Assembly: GCF_932294415.1 (NCBI RefSeq)
Contig: NC_065541.1
Location: 55,902,290 to 55,966,289, forward strand
Direction of reading: 5' to 3'
Length of the DNA: 64,000 nt
Source: Quercus robur
Lineage: Eukaryota; Streptophyta; Magnoliopsida; Fagales; Fagaceae
Under the pieces are notes generated by a model. That model did not search any database, had not been told where the DNA came from, and saw only the letters and a list, made by a program, of their open reading frames with translations. Below are positions 35,801 through 49,232 of the stretch, in pieces (the first letter of the stretch is position 1; every line of letters starts with the position of its first letter). Both the position numbers and the translations under genes were made by a program.

Positions 35801-38683
35801 CAATCTATTTAATGAACTGTCCCTTTATTCACTCAACATCATGAGGACCTGTACCACTTCTGAACACATAATGGATATAAATGCATTAAGAGGATCAGAA
35901 TTTGCAAAAGATGGTGCACAATCAATCAACTCATTGTCCATAAAACTCATGTTTTCCAAAATAACCTACTTATGCTCTCATTGAAATTAGCTTATTACTT
36001 AACATAAATATTTTTGTCAAAATGAGAAAAGACTAAGGCTTTATTTGGTTGGGAGAATGGAAAAGTAGGAGGATAGAAAATATGTGTTTTCCATCATGTG
36101 TGTTTAGTAGAGAGGATGGAAAAGTGAAAGGATAAAGAGTTAATTACGATTATGCCTTATTATAAAAAGTAGAAAGATGGAAAAGTGGGGAGTAATTTTG
36201 ACATTTTGCCTCCCTCAAGTTTTCTCCCATGTTTTCTCTCTATTTTGGAGAGAATTGTGGGCCTGGAGAGAAAATTCCCCAACCCCTATCTTCCTTCCAC
36301 CATTTTTTATCCTCTTACCAAACAAAAGAAAGTGGCATTCTCTCCTCTTTTCACTCCCCTATTTTCCATCCTCCCTAAAACACCTCCAACCAAACACATT
36401 GTAAAATTCATTAGTCAATTCATAAGTCTCAATAAGCTATGAATTACATTAACTTTAAATGCTATGATGAATGCAATTGTATAAAGCAAACAGCAAGAAA
36501 ATAAATTACAAGATTTTATCACTATTTAACATTTTGGAACGGTTGGAACCTGTGATAGCGCTATTACACTTGTTGCCAAATGATTTATCCTGCATCTCTT
36601 GTCTACAGAGATTTCCGTTGGAGTCTAAAAGTAAAGGACCAAGTTAGATCAGAATTAAACATAATAATATAAAAGCAACTGCAAGAAAATGTTGAGCATA
36701 CCTTCAAACTCACTATGTCAAACAGGGTCTCATTGTCATGAGCAGAAACATAATTAACCTTGAAAATAGAACAACAGTTAAAGTGTCAATCAACCCAGTG
36801 GTTTAGGACTAAGAATGAAACCTTGCAATCTCTTGCAGAAGCATCAGTTATGTAATCAATAATTGACTGCTTTATGGTCATTTCTATCAAAATCTTAATG
36901 TATCTGAGATCTTAGCTCGATATTTTTAACACAACACCACTCCACCTAACAAAATATTTTTAAGAGTAAGAAAAACCTTTGGTGTTTTTCTCATAACCCA
37001 TGGTATGTAAGATCAACAATACTTTAGAAAGAGAGATGTAAGATCAACAATATTTTAGAAAGTCTGACAGTAAAAATTTGACTCCAACAAAATGTGTATG
37101 CTTTTAAGCACCACTGCAGCAAGCAGATGAGTGGTAACTGCACTTGTTCTCCTCACTCAATGGTCGGGCTTGAATCCCAGTCCACTAGAGTTATGGTGGG
37201 AGGTATCTAGATCTATGGGGTCAGGCAAGTATACCCTTCTTAGGGATGCCTTTTTGAGGCCATGGGAAGGGGTGCCACCAACCGCTCCTACCCATTGTTA
37301 CTTGGCCAAAAAGAAGTGTATGCTTCGAAAGCATGTACTCCCACATTATACTCAAGATCAATTTGAAGACATGGAGTGCACATCAACACAATTGCAAGCA
37401 TTCGTCATTAGTTCTCTTTATGAGTGGTCTTTTGTGTCGGGTCTCACAGATAGTAACTCTATTCATTCTTTCATAGATTCAATCCATATGTAGATAGTTC
37501 TCCATTTGTAATTCTTTAGGTTACTTTGTGCCTATTTTCACGAGGTAGTCTCATTTCAATAAAATTATTTTTACCTATAAAATAAATAAATAAAAACTAA
37601 TAAACTACAAATTGTCCAAAAGGCTAGGAAATTGTGAATTTAAGCATTTAATCATCATTCTAACACTCCCCCTTACGTTTGGGTTGAGCCCCCCACCCCC
37701 TCTCTCCTTTAACAAGATGGGGCCCAAAACATAAGATTTTTAACTTTTTAAATGGAAGGTAGAGTAGAAAAAGGGTATTGATTACTATTTAAACAATAAC
37801 AAAATATGCATACAAAATAAGATTCTTACTGTTTCTGTGGGAGATAAAGCATATGCAACAGGGGCCCCACCATAAGTTAATACCTCTGATCCTTTTACCT
37901 GAGCAGATAACTATCATTAAATGTCAAAGTAATGTATACCCTAGTTATAACATGATTGTACTAGGATCAATTTTATTAAAAGAGCAAGTTTATACTATAG
38001 GTTTGTGTGTGTATCACAAGGCAGGAAATGTAACCGATAAGTCAGGATAAGCCTTTCAAATGTGTGTGTGAGCATGTGTGTGCGTGTTGTTTCATAATAA
38101 GTCAGAATAAGCCTTTACAATATGTGTGTGTGTGTGTTGTCCGTGCACATTTATATGCTAAGAAGACTAGGTGAAGTTGCGATAAGAAAGTTGTTTGTTC
38201 TTTTCCCAAAATATCACAAAGGTTGTAGGGGCCCATGTTTTGCATAGTTGATCATGCATTTGGTTCTCCACCATTCAAAACAATGTGAATTTGTGATAAC
38301 ATTCACACATATGACATGTCTTTGTATATATATAAACATTAATCCCCAAAAAGCAAAGGATTGCTGTATCATTTAGTTGCAAATAGCAACTGATCTTCAA
38401 CAACCTCAGGCAACTCACTTAAATCATAAGACTCATTTTCTGCAAGTAAACTTTCTAAGCAGATAAACACATATCACAATATATACAGCAATGAAAAACA
38501 ATATTTTCCCAATTTATGTGGTAAGTAAACAAAAGCTGCTCTAAAGCAGAAATTTAGATGAAAACTGCATCAAACCATCACATACCTCTTTTCCTTCAAA
38601 ATTAGTTAGCACAAAATCCCTCAAGTTTGCAGCCATGCCAACCTAAATAATGTGAACATACTTTAGTTTATAGTTAATCCAAG

Positions 38684-38718
<35 letters not shown>

Positions 38719-41700
38719 TTAGGGTGACTTGAATAATGCTTGCAAAGATAAGTAAATGTGCACCACTACTTACACGATTCCATGATTAATGTACATGGAC
38801 TAAGAAAACTAGACAAGCCATGATGCTAGACCTGAAATTTTACTTCAAAAATCATCCAATTCAACACTACTAAATACAATGATTTTGTCAAGCAACTTAC
38901 CTGGATGTGATCCTTTGCCACAGCAAGCATGCATTCTGCATTAGCTTCTGTACCATGATCATGACCATTTGGCTGCAGAAGAACAACTAATTAACTATTC
39001 AAACTAGTTGAAAATAACCAATTATTATAAAGAAATTGTGCAAGGAAATTTTTTTCCTCCAGAAATAGTCAACTTCTAGTAACAGAAATCACTATTTCAC
39101 TGACCACAAATAGAATCGTTAGTCATAGGCCAAGAAAATGTGGGCAAGAAGCAGACCATCACCGCATTTCACTGATAATTGCATAATAAACATATTTCTT
39201 CAGCTCATTCAATAAATCTTCTCAATTCATACTATGTAGAATGTAGTAGTCATTTGAAAATTTAGTTCAAAAGGCTATCACAGTTTCTCTACTGATGCAA
39301 ATTTTTCTCTAACAGAGGAACAATATTACAAAAAAAAAATTCATCCATAAAGGAAATCAAACATAAAACCATTGCAAAGAAGAAATTATTGAATACCTGC
39401 AAAAATAGACCAGTAACAAATCCTTGCTGAAGAGGATGGCCAAATGGAGATCCACCAAGCATTGCATCCCGAATTCGATCATTAAAGCTGAATAAATTCC
39501 AAAATAACTCATATAAACTAAATGCTTCATGCAGAATGAATAAAGAGTGCTAGCCAGTGATCAAAGAGTACGTAGTTTCCATTATATTGAAATTTGAATG
39601 GAAGCCATTGCAGTCAGACTTCAGGTCCAAAGCAAAATGCATCTAAATTTTCAGTGTCGAGATTGCCAATTATTTCAAATCAAACTTGAAAAACAGATGT
39701 TGATAGTATCCTCTGAGTGGTCAACAAGTCAAGCATGTAAAGTTGATTACAATAGTATACCCATTTTATAGTTAAATCCTGCATCAGATTTGCTTTGACA
39801 CAGTAAGGAAAGAATGATATGAAATGAAAAAAAAATCTTACCTCCCAATTTGAGTTCCACTAAGATTGAACTGAGAAGCATTTACCCCCCGTCCATTTTT
39901 GGCAACTTCACCAAAGTCCCATCCTTCACCATATCTGAGAAAAGGAACAGTACATAGCAAAAATGAAAAAACACACCATGGGTACAAGTATTAAAGAGAA
40001 AAAAAATGGTTCACAATGAAAAGCCAAGCACCAACTCCAGTGCAGTAATGATGAAACCTAAAAGAAGATAAATCAGTTTATGATTTTAAACGTACATATA
40101 GATACTTGAACCATCAATCCCATCCCTTTCCTTTGTTAGGCTGTGGAGAGCATCCTTGGCTTTCACCTATACATAGGTCATAATATTATCTTGTAGTTGC
40201 ATGGCTCTTGTACAGTAGCTCATTGCACCACCCTAAATTGGTTGAGAATCCCAAAACATGTTAACTATAATCTTTTATCTTACTAGCATTTCAGAGGATC
40301 CATCGTATAAAAGAACACATTGAATACACTTTCAACTACCAAGACATCTACATAGCAAACTTATATCCATGGATGGATGGATTGATGCAGTTGCAACATC
40401 TCAAACCAAGCAACTTCATGAAGCCCTTAAATGTGACATAAGTAACTAGAACATAGGTGGCTAGTATTTCAATTCACAGGATTTTTTATGGTTCTCACAA
40501 GTCACCAGAGAGAAATGAACTTAGATCTCTCTATAGTTTTGTGCAGTAACAGAACCAGAAGTCAGAGAGGCACGTACCATTGTACTTTTCATTATATGAC
40601 CCATGAGGTCAAACCGAAACCCATCAACCTGAAAAATCATGACTCATTATCAACTATTTACATATTTCTGGGTTAAAATCTTAAAGCGTAACTGCAAAAA
40701 AAAAAAAACAAAAACAAAAAAAAAACAAAAAAAGAGTTGAAATGATAAACCTGCCTTAAGCCAACAATACACCAGTGTACTATAGAAAGAAAAAGGCATA
40801 AGCTTTCTAACTATATCAGAGTAACAGAGCCAAAATTGAGGTACTTAAGAAGACACCATAACACTGTGCAATCACCTTATAATGAACTGCCCAGTGAAGA
40901 AGATCATCAAGAATCAGACGCTCAACCATAACATGCTCACTGGCAGTGTTATTCACGCATGTACTATTCTCAATAAGACCATCAGTGTTCTTTCTCAGAT
41001 AGTAACCTGGAACAATCTAGAGAGAAACCTTATGTCACAACAAAGAGCAGACAAACCTTCCAGGAAAATAAATTACATTATAGAGGATATCACTTATATA
41101 CACAATGGAATGTTACAATCATGACTTAAAACATGTATCCAAAAACCATAAGTGGACATAAAATATTAAGGGAAATTTTTATTTTAAACTCTATAGTTCG
41201 GGATGTAACAAATTAAACCCTGTAGGTTCAAAAGTAAAAACTTAAACCATAAAGTTTTAAAAAGTAATAAATTAAACCCTATTGTTTCAAAAGTCACAAA
41301 TCAAACCCTGAGTTTTCAAAAGGTAAACATTAAACCTCAACCCATTTAAGTGAAACAACATTATGTTTGGGGTTTAATATAGGCTGGGGGTTTTAGTTTG
41401 TTACTTTTTGAAAACCCAATGATTAATTTGTTACTTTTCAAAACTTCGGGGTTAAAGTTGTTACTTTTGAAACTACAAGGTTTAATTTGTTACTTTGTAA
41501 AACTTCAAGGTTTAAGTTATCATTTTTTGAAACAACAGGATTTAATTTGTTATACCCTAAATGATAGGGTTTAAAATGTAATTTTCCCAAATATTAACAA
41601 CAGATCATCACCTTATCAAGGACCGAATTTTCATCAAAGGGCCCACTTCCATGCACATGATTGTAGACAACATCCAATACAATGCGAAGGCCAATACGGT

Positions 41701-44700
41701 TAAGTGCCTATAATGAATGTAGATCTTGATGAGGAACAAAGCAACAAAAAACTACTTAAGCTGATTGCAGACATATGTAAAACCCAAATATCTATTCTGC
41801 ACAACACAAAGATCAAAATGAAAAGAATACAAACAATCCACACCTGAATCATCTTTCTAAACTCAATTATACGGTATGGACCATTTGGGTTACTTGCATA
41901 ACTTCCTTTAGGGACCCCCCAGAGCACAGGATTGTACCTACATAAGACAGAGCAGACAACCCAATCAAGCAAACACAATATAAAGAAACTTGATAATGGC
42001 ATCCAATTCAGCCCCAGGAGCTTACCCCCAGTTATACCCATCATTGTCTTGGATTGCCGTAATTAGATCTTGTTGCTGAACTGAATCAGGTGGTAATTTT
42101 TCCAGCATATTGGTATCTACAAAAACCCTAATGGTATTGAGATGAATGATTCCACTAGATAAACAATTATAAAAAATTGAGCCCAATCAAAATGTTCAGT
42201 TATCAACATGTCCAGAATGGACAATTAACTCTTTATATGGTGCCAAAGATTGACTTGGCCAAAACTGAACTATTATACCAATTAAAGCTGTGACAATTAA
42301 CATTTTCAAAAACTACAACAGTAGGTCAAAGCATTTGCTCATCACCATAATAAAGTTTTTTTTTGGGGGGGAGAATGGAGAAATGTTTAAGAATCAGTAG
42401 ATGAAAAACAATCTTACCCACACACTTCCAATTCTCCTTCTCATCATCAACACCAGCAAATTGGAAGGTTGGCAATAGATGGACATGAGTGAGACCAGCA
42501 TTTGATAATTTTTTTAGATGGAGCACACCTGATGAATCCTTCAAGCAATATGCTTACTATTAGATAACAAATTGTTATAGCAGTCTTTCCACATGACTGT
42601 TTAAAAGCAACATAACTAAATGAGTTTGCTTATGTATAATCAATATTTTCTCAAACTTATTGTTACTCTTCTTCAGCTTCTTAGGCTTAAATCAATACAG
42701 CAATTCAGCTTCTTAGACTTAAATCAATACAGCAACAACAACAACCAAGTCTCGGTCCAAAAATTTTGGGGTTGGCTTTAGATATTGAACAAACTAGTGA
42801 GAGTCGACCACATGTATTCTTTTCCACCATTCTATTTTATCTTAAGTCATACTTTTTGTTACCTCCTTAATTGTCATATCTTTTTCACTTCTTCTACTAA
42901 TGTTGTGATTTTTTAGGCCTACCATCTGTCTCTACCTCTTTTCGTTCCCTCAACATAAATCAACTCACTTTTTCTCACTAGTGCAATCACTCTCCTCTAC
43001 ACATGCCCAAACTGTCTCAAGCAACTCTAACCCATCTTTTCATAAGTATGGGTCACCCCTATTATTAGCAAATTTCCTCATTTCTAATCCTATCTACTAC
43101 ACTCATTTTATGAACATTTTGCTTCTTAACAACCCAAAATTCAGTACTATAGAGCATGGCTAGTTTTATGACAGTCTTAGAAAACTTTTCCTTTAACATA
43201 ATAGGTATTCGACGATCACACAATACCCTTGATGCACTTCTCCACTTGATCCACCCTACTCTTATCTTATGGTTCACATCCTCTTCAATCTCTCCATCTT
43301 TATGAATTATTAATATAAGATATCGAAATCTCAAATCAATATATTTTGATAAATAACATAGTGAAAACCTTATTGGTAAAGACCATGGCTATTGTGCCAA
43401 AAGCATAAAGTTTTTCAAATATCAGCAATTTTACAAATATTCTCCCTGGAAGAGAACCACCTCAAAGATTGTTTCTGGCACCATAACTATGGAATTTTCC
43501 AAAACCTTTTTTATTATATCAACCAAGAAGACCAGCCAGGAAGGGAAAGAGAGACAGAGAGAGACTATCGAGGAAAGCAAAAACAATGACAACAAAGCAA
43601 TCTCAGGTCTGAAAATCTATGTTTAAGTGCAGAGACAATATCTGTTATGGCATAGAAAGGTGGAAAAATATTTTTATTCTTCTAAGAACAACTTTGTCAG
43701 TAATCAGGATTGAAAGAACATAAAACCTGCAAAGTGAAGGCCAGATAACCACCACGAAATTCGGGATGCACAGTGTAGTCATTGGCACTGCAATAGCAAC
43801 ACTGAATATTAAAGGAACACAAACCTACAGAACTCAGCAAAAAGAAAACAAATAGTGAAATCAAGCAAGCAGTAACAACACCTATTAATTGAAACCTCCC
43901 ACTAGCAGGTAAGTCAGACTTAAAATTCTTAGTTATTATTTGTATAAAGGTAGCATGAAATATGTCTCTAACTAAGGTGCAACATCAAAAGAAATGCAAG
44001 GGCAAAAGCCGCAAAACTAAAGACCAGTCAATTATGTTGTAGTTAGAACACAATATAAATGTAGAAAAAGCAGGCTCCACTAGTGAGTTTGAACATAAAA
44101 ACCCTTGGAGGCCAAACTTCTCATTTAAGAGTTCCATGAACTATTGAAACAAGAATGAGGAAGTCCACTATCTGCTGATCTTCATAAAGTAATAAGCACA
44201 ATAGATTGAGTTTGCACCTGAAATCCCTTATATGCAATTCATATATACTTATGTCAGAGAAAGAGAGTATATCAGATTTCTCATTTGCCAAATTATCCCA
44301 CTCTTCAGGTTTCAATGTATCAGAATCAAGGTTGACCAAAAATGTCCGCCTGCCATCTGATGAGAGCCTGCTTCAACAAGAAAACAATTAATAAAAACAT
44401 CACCGGATGTGCCCATGTGTATCTCTGTAAATACAATACACCATATGTAAACATGTATTGGCAGATGGTAGTCCAGTTTAACTTTAGAATGTAGAGACAC
44501 CTTAGCCATATTCAGTAATTGTTGGCTAATTGAGACAACCAGCATACCCTCTAGCATATGGATCATTTACATGACATTTATCAATTCGCAAGGTGCTAGG
44601 ATGATATACAGATACTTCATAGACATAATAACAGCCTTCCCATCTTTTTGGTCCTTTGGTACTCCAAACACCATTAACCTCCTCAAGCTGGACAATTTCC

Positions 44701-47225
44701 AGAGGATTCCCACCTACTGGATCCCTATAAATGCAAGCACATACTGCCTGTATGGACAAATTAATAATCAAGAAAAAGTAAATGATTTTGAGAATAACAA
44801 AAATTAAACTAAAGAAGGCAGAATTCTTTTAAAAAATATGATATACTTGAGCAGTAGGAGCCCAGAGGTAAAGTGACACAGATTCTTCTGAGTAAAGTGC
44901 ACCAAGGGGACCATTGTATGAGAATAAGTCGTCAAGCACCCCAGGTAATTGCAAACCAGTAACATTTATGCATTTCCCATCAGCTGTAAGAAAGAGACAC
45001 AAAGGATATGATTCAATAGACAACAGTAAATACAAGTGACCACAATAGAAGCCTTATTTTGATTCACAGCAAAAGAGAGTTTGTGCCAATGAGCCAGGGC
45101 CCAAATAGCACTTCCTCCTCTTGCAAGCACAAGACGGAGTATTAAATCATGGGTTCAAGACCCACTGGGTGTATGTGATACTTATCAAAAAAGAAGATCA
45201 AAAGAGATTTACATACACACACACATATATACAACTTCATTTAATGTTCATGCAACTACATAGCTGTTAATGAACCATGCAATAAATCAGATATCGTTTA
45301 CATAATCATGTGATAAGTTATAGCTATAACTTAATACATCAAGCTGAGAGATATTTCTTATTATATTACATGAGAGGCCTGTAAATTTGTTAACAGATTG
45401 ATCCACAAAATGAGAACTAATATATAAATATAAACCTCAACAGGCATACTAAGGATTCTATTATATCACTTGTTAGAGTGATATCTAGAACATTTATTCC
45501 TACTATTCTCCACTGGTACATATTCATGTTAGGAAGTAAAGTAAAACAAAATGCTTACAATTGAAAGTAGCAACTGCTAACTGGCATTTGAGGAGAGTTT
45601 TGGCATCCAAAGTAGAAGGCACTTTGAAAGCTCTGTAGTCTTGAATATGAGGAAATTTTCTAATCACCTAAAAAGATTATGTTTAGAAGAATAAGTTAGG
45701 GATTAGTAGTTCTTAAACTAGCACATGTAAGCAAACAACTACAACATCAGCAGTAACTATCAGAGCTAGGTCTAAATACTATAATTTGTTCTACAAATGA
45801 CTATGTTACATTTTCTGGAAGCCCACAACTGTCTTCTTCAAGCTTAATTTGCATGTCCTTGCCTGTAGCACAGAAATCAGTTAAATTTGAATTGCAGTAA
45901 TTTGCTCTCAGAAAAAATAAAAAATAAAAAATAAAATTCTTTCACAAAATCAAATGACCATATTAAGGAGGTAATCATTAGTAAAGTTTATACCTTCAAC
46001 GCCATCATCCACAATTGCTAAAGCAGCAGTTTTACTAGCGAATAAGAAGCAGGAACCATCTCCAACATCCACATTCCAGGCAATAATCGATTTACTAACC
46101 CAGTATGCTCTTGAAAACAACAAACTATCCTGCAGCTGAGATCAACATTTTTTACCACGATATCAACACAAGAAAAAGGCAGTCTATACAAAATTATACC
46201 CAATATTCCATATCAAGGAGACAAAACCATATATGTGTGTGGTTTTGGGAGGGGGTTAGGTTTAAGTTACACCTAATATAACTTGGTTAATATAACCCCA
46301 CCAAATATCGTTGCATTAGCTAAGTATTTCACTAAAACCCCCATTGAGTTATATGTTTTTCCACAATCTATTATGCTAATCAAATATCAAGATGATCAAG
46401 GATTAAGAGCCATCTCATCTATCAATTTCCAAATGCATGAATTGAGGATTTGATTGTAAATAACTTTTTATCAATATAAAATTTTACATAAATGATGAGC
46501 ATGGAGTGAATACATCGTCCAAAGGTTACTTATCAAAAAATACATAATCCAAAGGTACGATTAACAAAATATAAATCTCATGTAAAATTATAAACGGTGT
46601 AACTTTAACCAATATATCCAATGCTAACCCAATGATTAAAAGGAAAATCAAAGGGAGGGGCCCACAACAATGACAAAACAACCCAGATAATCCACCCCTT
46701 TGCCAAGCAGAGTGTCTATATAGATCCTATTCATGGATTAACAAAAATGTGCAAAAGCTTTATTTGCCCTTATAAATGGGAAAGAAAAACAAGAGATACT
46801 TTTTCTCAAAATACAGACAAATGGAAGTTTAACTCCTAAAGAAGCACTTTATGAAGCCTAGATGCTTTTTCTTGAAACAGGGTTCTACGGTTGGTTCATG
46901 ACCACTGGATGCCGAAGGTTTACTCATTGAGTCATCCATGTAAATTGATATGTTTTCATTCATAACCAACCATCACCAATTTGCCAATAAGCTCTAGTTC
47001 CAATGACACTTCTCCCAAAAGAATGGGTGAAAGGTGAGGTCACAAATTCAAAACCCAATGAGTGTGTGGGCAACTCACCAAATTATAAAATAAATAACCC
47101 ATCACCAATCTACAACTTCAAATGTGAGCTCAACACATATTTTGTCAACTATCAATTGATGAGAATTGAGAAGTAACTAATTGACATAATATATATTGCT
47201 AAGCATGTAACAACCAGAGATGGAG

Positions 47226-47266
<41 letters not shown>

Positions 47267-48344
47267 TTTGTGTGGCCTCTCCAAAACTGAAATCTAGGCC
47301 CCAACATGATTAACATGAGCCCAAAAAATCCCAAAAAAAAATGGTCACCAAGTGTGGATGGTGGCTCCTCCCAAAAACAAATAGCAAAAATTCTCTTCTC
47401 CTAACAAATTTCTAAAATTTCATAAGAAGAAAAAAAATATATATATACTTATGCTTTTTGCCAATTACAAGAATTAGATCATTGGTTTAGTGGCATGCAG
47501 CGAAGTTGATTATTCTTAACTCAGTTCTAAATCCTCAAAAAGCATCCGAATGTCTTTAGACTACAACACTTAGGTACAGCTTCTTATGTATTATACACTA
47601 CGTTTTCCAACTAAATTCATCCACGTGATTGCATTGATCAACCAATAAACAGCATTGTTGAATTTAATTGGAGGATAACACTATCTGTGATTCATTAGTC
47701 AATTCAGCCACATAATTGGATCTAATAAGAGTGATTCTAGAACCACAAACTATTCTACAACTTTTTTGTTACAACTCTGACATAGCAGACTGTGAGTGTT
47801 TCCTATTGCTCAACATCAATGTACTATTTTTCTTCACCACTCACACTCTATCGCGTCACATCACATCACAGTAGTGACAAAAAAGTTATGAAATAGTCCG
47901 TGGTACTAGATCTTTTCATCTAATAAGAACCATATTTACTGTACTAAAGAACTGTAACTAGGTTTTTTTTTCCAATTTTAGAATTGATGATATTTGTAGC
48001 AGCTAAGTAATTCGATGGTTTTTTCATCACAATACGAAGGAATCGTTTGGTCATTTTGGCTAAAAGGTGATTTTAAATTGATGGCAAAAACATGAACAAA
48101 CCTGGGAAGTAGGAGTGGAGTTCTCAACAGACATGGAAGAGGAACAGCGAAGAGAGAGGTGAGTACTGTTTGGTTCGAGAAGGAGACGGCGTCGTATTGG
48201 AGAAGATGGACACGTGGACGATGTAGAAGTGCGATGAGGAAGAAGGAAGTGACGGTTGGACTTGGACTTGGACTTGTAAGGGAAAGGAAAAGGAGGAGGA
48301 AAAGGTCGAGTTTGTGATGAGAGAAGAGAGAATGAAACAGACAT
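32863..48344 (-). CDS. PU1: Plastid pullulanase / limit dextrinase (starch debranching enzyme), 28 exons, 962 aa
   Basis: Hydrolyses alpha-1,6 branch points of starch and limit dextrins in plastids (GH13 pullulanase type). Exons (high to low): 48344-48102, 46129-45994, 45862-45810, 45667-45559, 44983-44847, 44747-44548, 44367-44218, 43787-43727, 42538-42418, 42116-42026, 41937-41844, 41707-41612, 41016-40876, 40628-40578, 40166-40096, 39934-39842, 39487-39397, 38972-38901, 38642-38586, 37898-37830, 36758-36702, 36624-36550, 34426-34338, 34064-33987, 33648-33510, 33416-33307, 33225-33126, 32967-32863. All GT-AG, in phase, total 2889 nt. A Ser/Pro-rich plastid transit peptide (about residues 1-75) precedes a CBM48-like region ([11 protein letters not shown], about 210-225). 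GH13 motifs: DVVYNH (477-482), GFRFDLMGH (nucleophile D551), YGEGWDFG (acid/base E588), [10 protein letters not shown] (D720). Length matches the family. The gene appears intact. The last residues and the donor of exon 26 (AT|GTGCGT) are the least certain points. Confidence 0.97.
33815..33900 (+). mobile_element. tRNA-derived SINE-like fragment
   Basis: Contains ctcataaagtggaggtcatt, then a pol III B-box-like agttcgaatctcc, then a T/C-rich stretch and an A-run at its right end. It lies in an intron of the pullulanase gene, antisense to it. No target duplication found. Confidence 0.4.
34499..35260 (-). mobile_element. LINE 3' fragment with reverse-transcriptase zinc-binding domain
   Basis: Located in the intron between exons 22 and 23 of the pullulanase gene, in sense orientation with it. 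On the minus strand it encodes a zf-RVT-type segment: [45 protein letters not shown] and [16 protein letters not shown], with in-frame stops. The T-run at 34499-34515 is the poly(A) tail. It is 5'-truncated and dead; the 5' border is not resolved. Confidence 0.8.
36039..36400. mobile_element. ~360-bp MITE with TTTGGTTGG-type ends
   Basis: The left end ctttatttggttgggagaat is inverted relative to the right end ctccaaccaaacacatt. Purine-rich left and pyrimidine-rich right halves (ggatggaaaagt / ttttccatcctcc) also pair. It lies in a pullulanase intron. The ends resemble common plant hAT/Harbinger MITEs; the class is not settled. Confidence 0.6.
37110..37600 (+). mobile_element. Degenerate retroposon with A-rich tail
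   Basis: Lies in the pullulanase intron between exons 20 and 21, antisense. Near 37160 there is a B-box-like gggcttgaatccc. The right part encodes a LINE-like ending ([17 protein letters not shown], then FIDSIHM) followed by a T-rich stretch, aataaaatta and an (aaat)n tail ending near 37597. Possibly a SINE and a LINE 3' end side by side. Confidence 0.5.
38686..38714. repeat. (TA)n microsatellite
   Basis: About 14 TA units in an intron of the pullulanase gene. A (GT)n run lies at about 38123-38138. Confidence 0.9.
41170..41588. mobile_element. 419-bp foldback MULE-type MITE with exact 9-bp target duplication
   Basis: Starts GGGAAATTTTTATTTTAAAC and ends with the near complement tttaaaatgtaattttCCC. 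The two halves pair over most of their length (about 200 bp each). AAATATTAA flanks the element at 41161-41169 and 41589-41597. A 9-bp duplication is typical of Mutator-like elements. Each arm itself is built from repeats of the aacttcaaggtttaa / taatttgttacttt type. It sits in the pullulanase intron between exons 12 and 13 and carries no gene. Confidence 0.85.
42706..43345 (-). mobile_element. RTE-type LINE, 3' portion
   Basis: In the intron between exons 8 and 9 of the pullulanase gene, sense orientation. On the minus strand it encodes [20 protein letters not shown] and [19 protein letters not shown], then AMLYSTEFW, typical of the C-terminal part of plant RTE reverse transcriptases. Further down there are broken frames and a (GTT)n-containing 3' end (gttgttgttgttgctgtatt). 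The phrase cttaaatcaatacagcaa occurs twice beside the tail (about 42685 and 42718), perhaps a target duplication or tail slippage. Confidence 0.78.
45080..45195 (+). mobile_element. SINE (family A) in a pullulanase intron
   Basis: Has gagccagggcccaaatagca, a pol III B-box-like GGTTCAAGACC at 45152-45162, and an A-rich end (atcaaaaaagaag). Related copies lie at 46984-47095 and 51450-51555. Confidence 0.65.
46984..47095 (+). mobile_element. SINE (family A), diverged copy
   Basis: Shares ccaataagctctagttccaa, a diverged B box (aaattcaaaaccc), tgagtgtgtgggcaactcac and an A-rich tail with the other copies. Lies in the first intron of the pullulanase gene. Confidence 0.55.
47228..47258. repeat. 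(AT)n microsatellite
   Basis: About 15 AT units followed by a T-run, in the first intron of the pullulanase gene. Confidence 0.9.
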
Positions 48345-49086
48345 TACTGTTATTACTGTTAATTAGGATTTTGAATTCCTTGGGGTTTTTAGATTTCTTG
48401 CAATTGCAGTTGCAGAGAAAGAAAAAGAGTATTTTCTGTTCACTTTTCTTACTTCACTCTTTTATTTCTCTCGCTTTCTCGATCTTTCAATTTTCTCTCT
48501 CTTTTTCCTGTTTAAGATTTTTCTCGTTTTGTCTCTTCTAGTCGCTTTTGCGTGTTTTGTAGTACGACGGGTCGGTCTTTCCAAGAACTAAACGACCCGT
48601 GGCTTTTTTTTTTTTTCTTAAAAACGTTATTGTCGTTTGTCTGGATTCCCAACTCCTCACTATAGAACGACTAGTCGTTTTCTAAGGTTTACAGCCCTGT
48701 TTGGTGCGAGCTGGGTTTGTATTCATTTTCTATTCTCATTTTCTGTCTCAGGTTCAAGGTTCACATTCATCAATATACAACGACTATGGTTTTAATTTTC
48801 TTAGATGTTCTTGGTTTTGGGTGTGGGGCGTTAGAATAACGCTTAAATTATTAAATTCATTATTCCTAAATAACTTTAGTTTTTAGAATTAGTAGTAATT
48901 AGTCACAGACTCACGTGATGTGTGAGAATAAATAATTATTTTGTATTATAATATAATGTATACTTTTTTCTTTAGAATTTTTTGAAGATAATTTGTTCTT
49001 CCTAAATATTAAATCATTTTTATTTGGTCCAATTAGATCTATTTCGGTTTTATTCCAGTCAATTTCAATCCCTTGGGGGCTATAGT
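48345..49086. other. Upstream region of the pullulanase gene
   Basis: The first about 190 bp upstream of the ATG are strongly purine-rich on the gene's strand, as in many plant leader regions, and probably hold the promoter and leader. I could not place a convincing TATA box. Beyond that is AT-rich spacer up to the CACTA left end. Confidence 0.4.
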
Positions 49087-49200
49087 CACGTCTACAAAAA
49101 AATTGCAACTATAGCTAACCTAAGTGTGTAGCTGTGGTTTTTTGGATAGGCCTATAGCCATGTTCAAAAAACGTGGCTATAGGTTCATATGGAATTAAAT

Positions 49201-49232
<32 letters not shown>

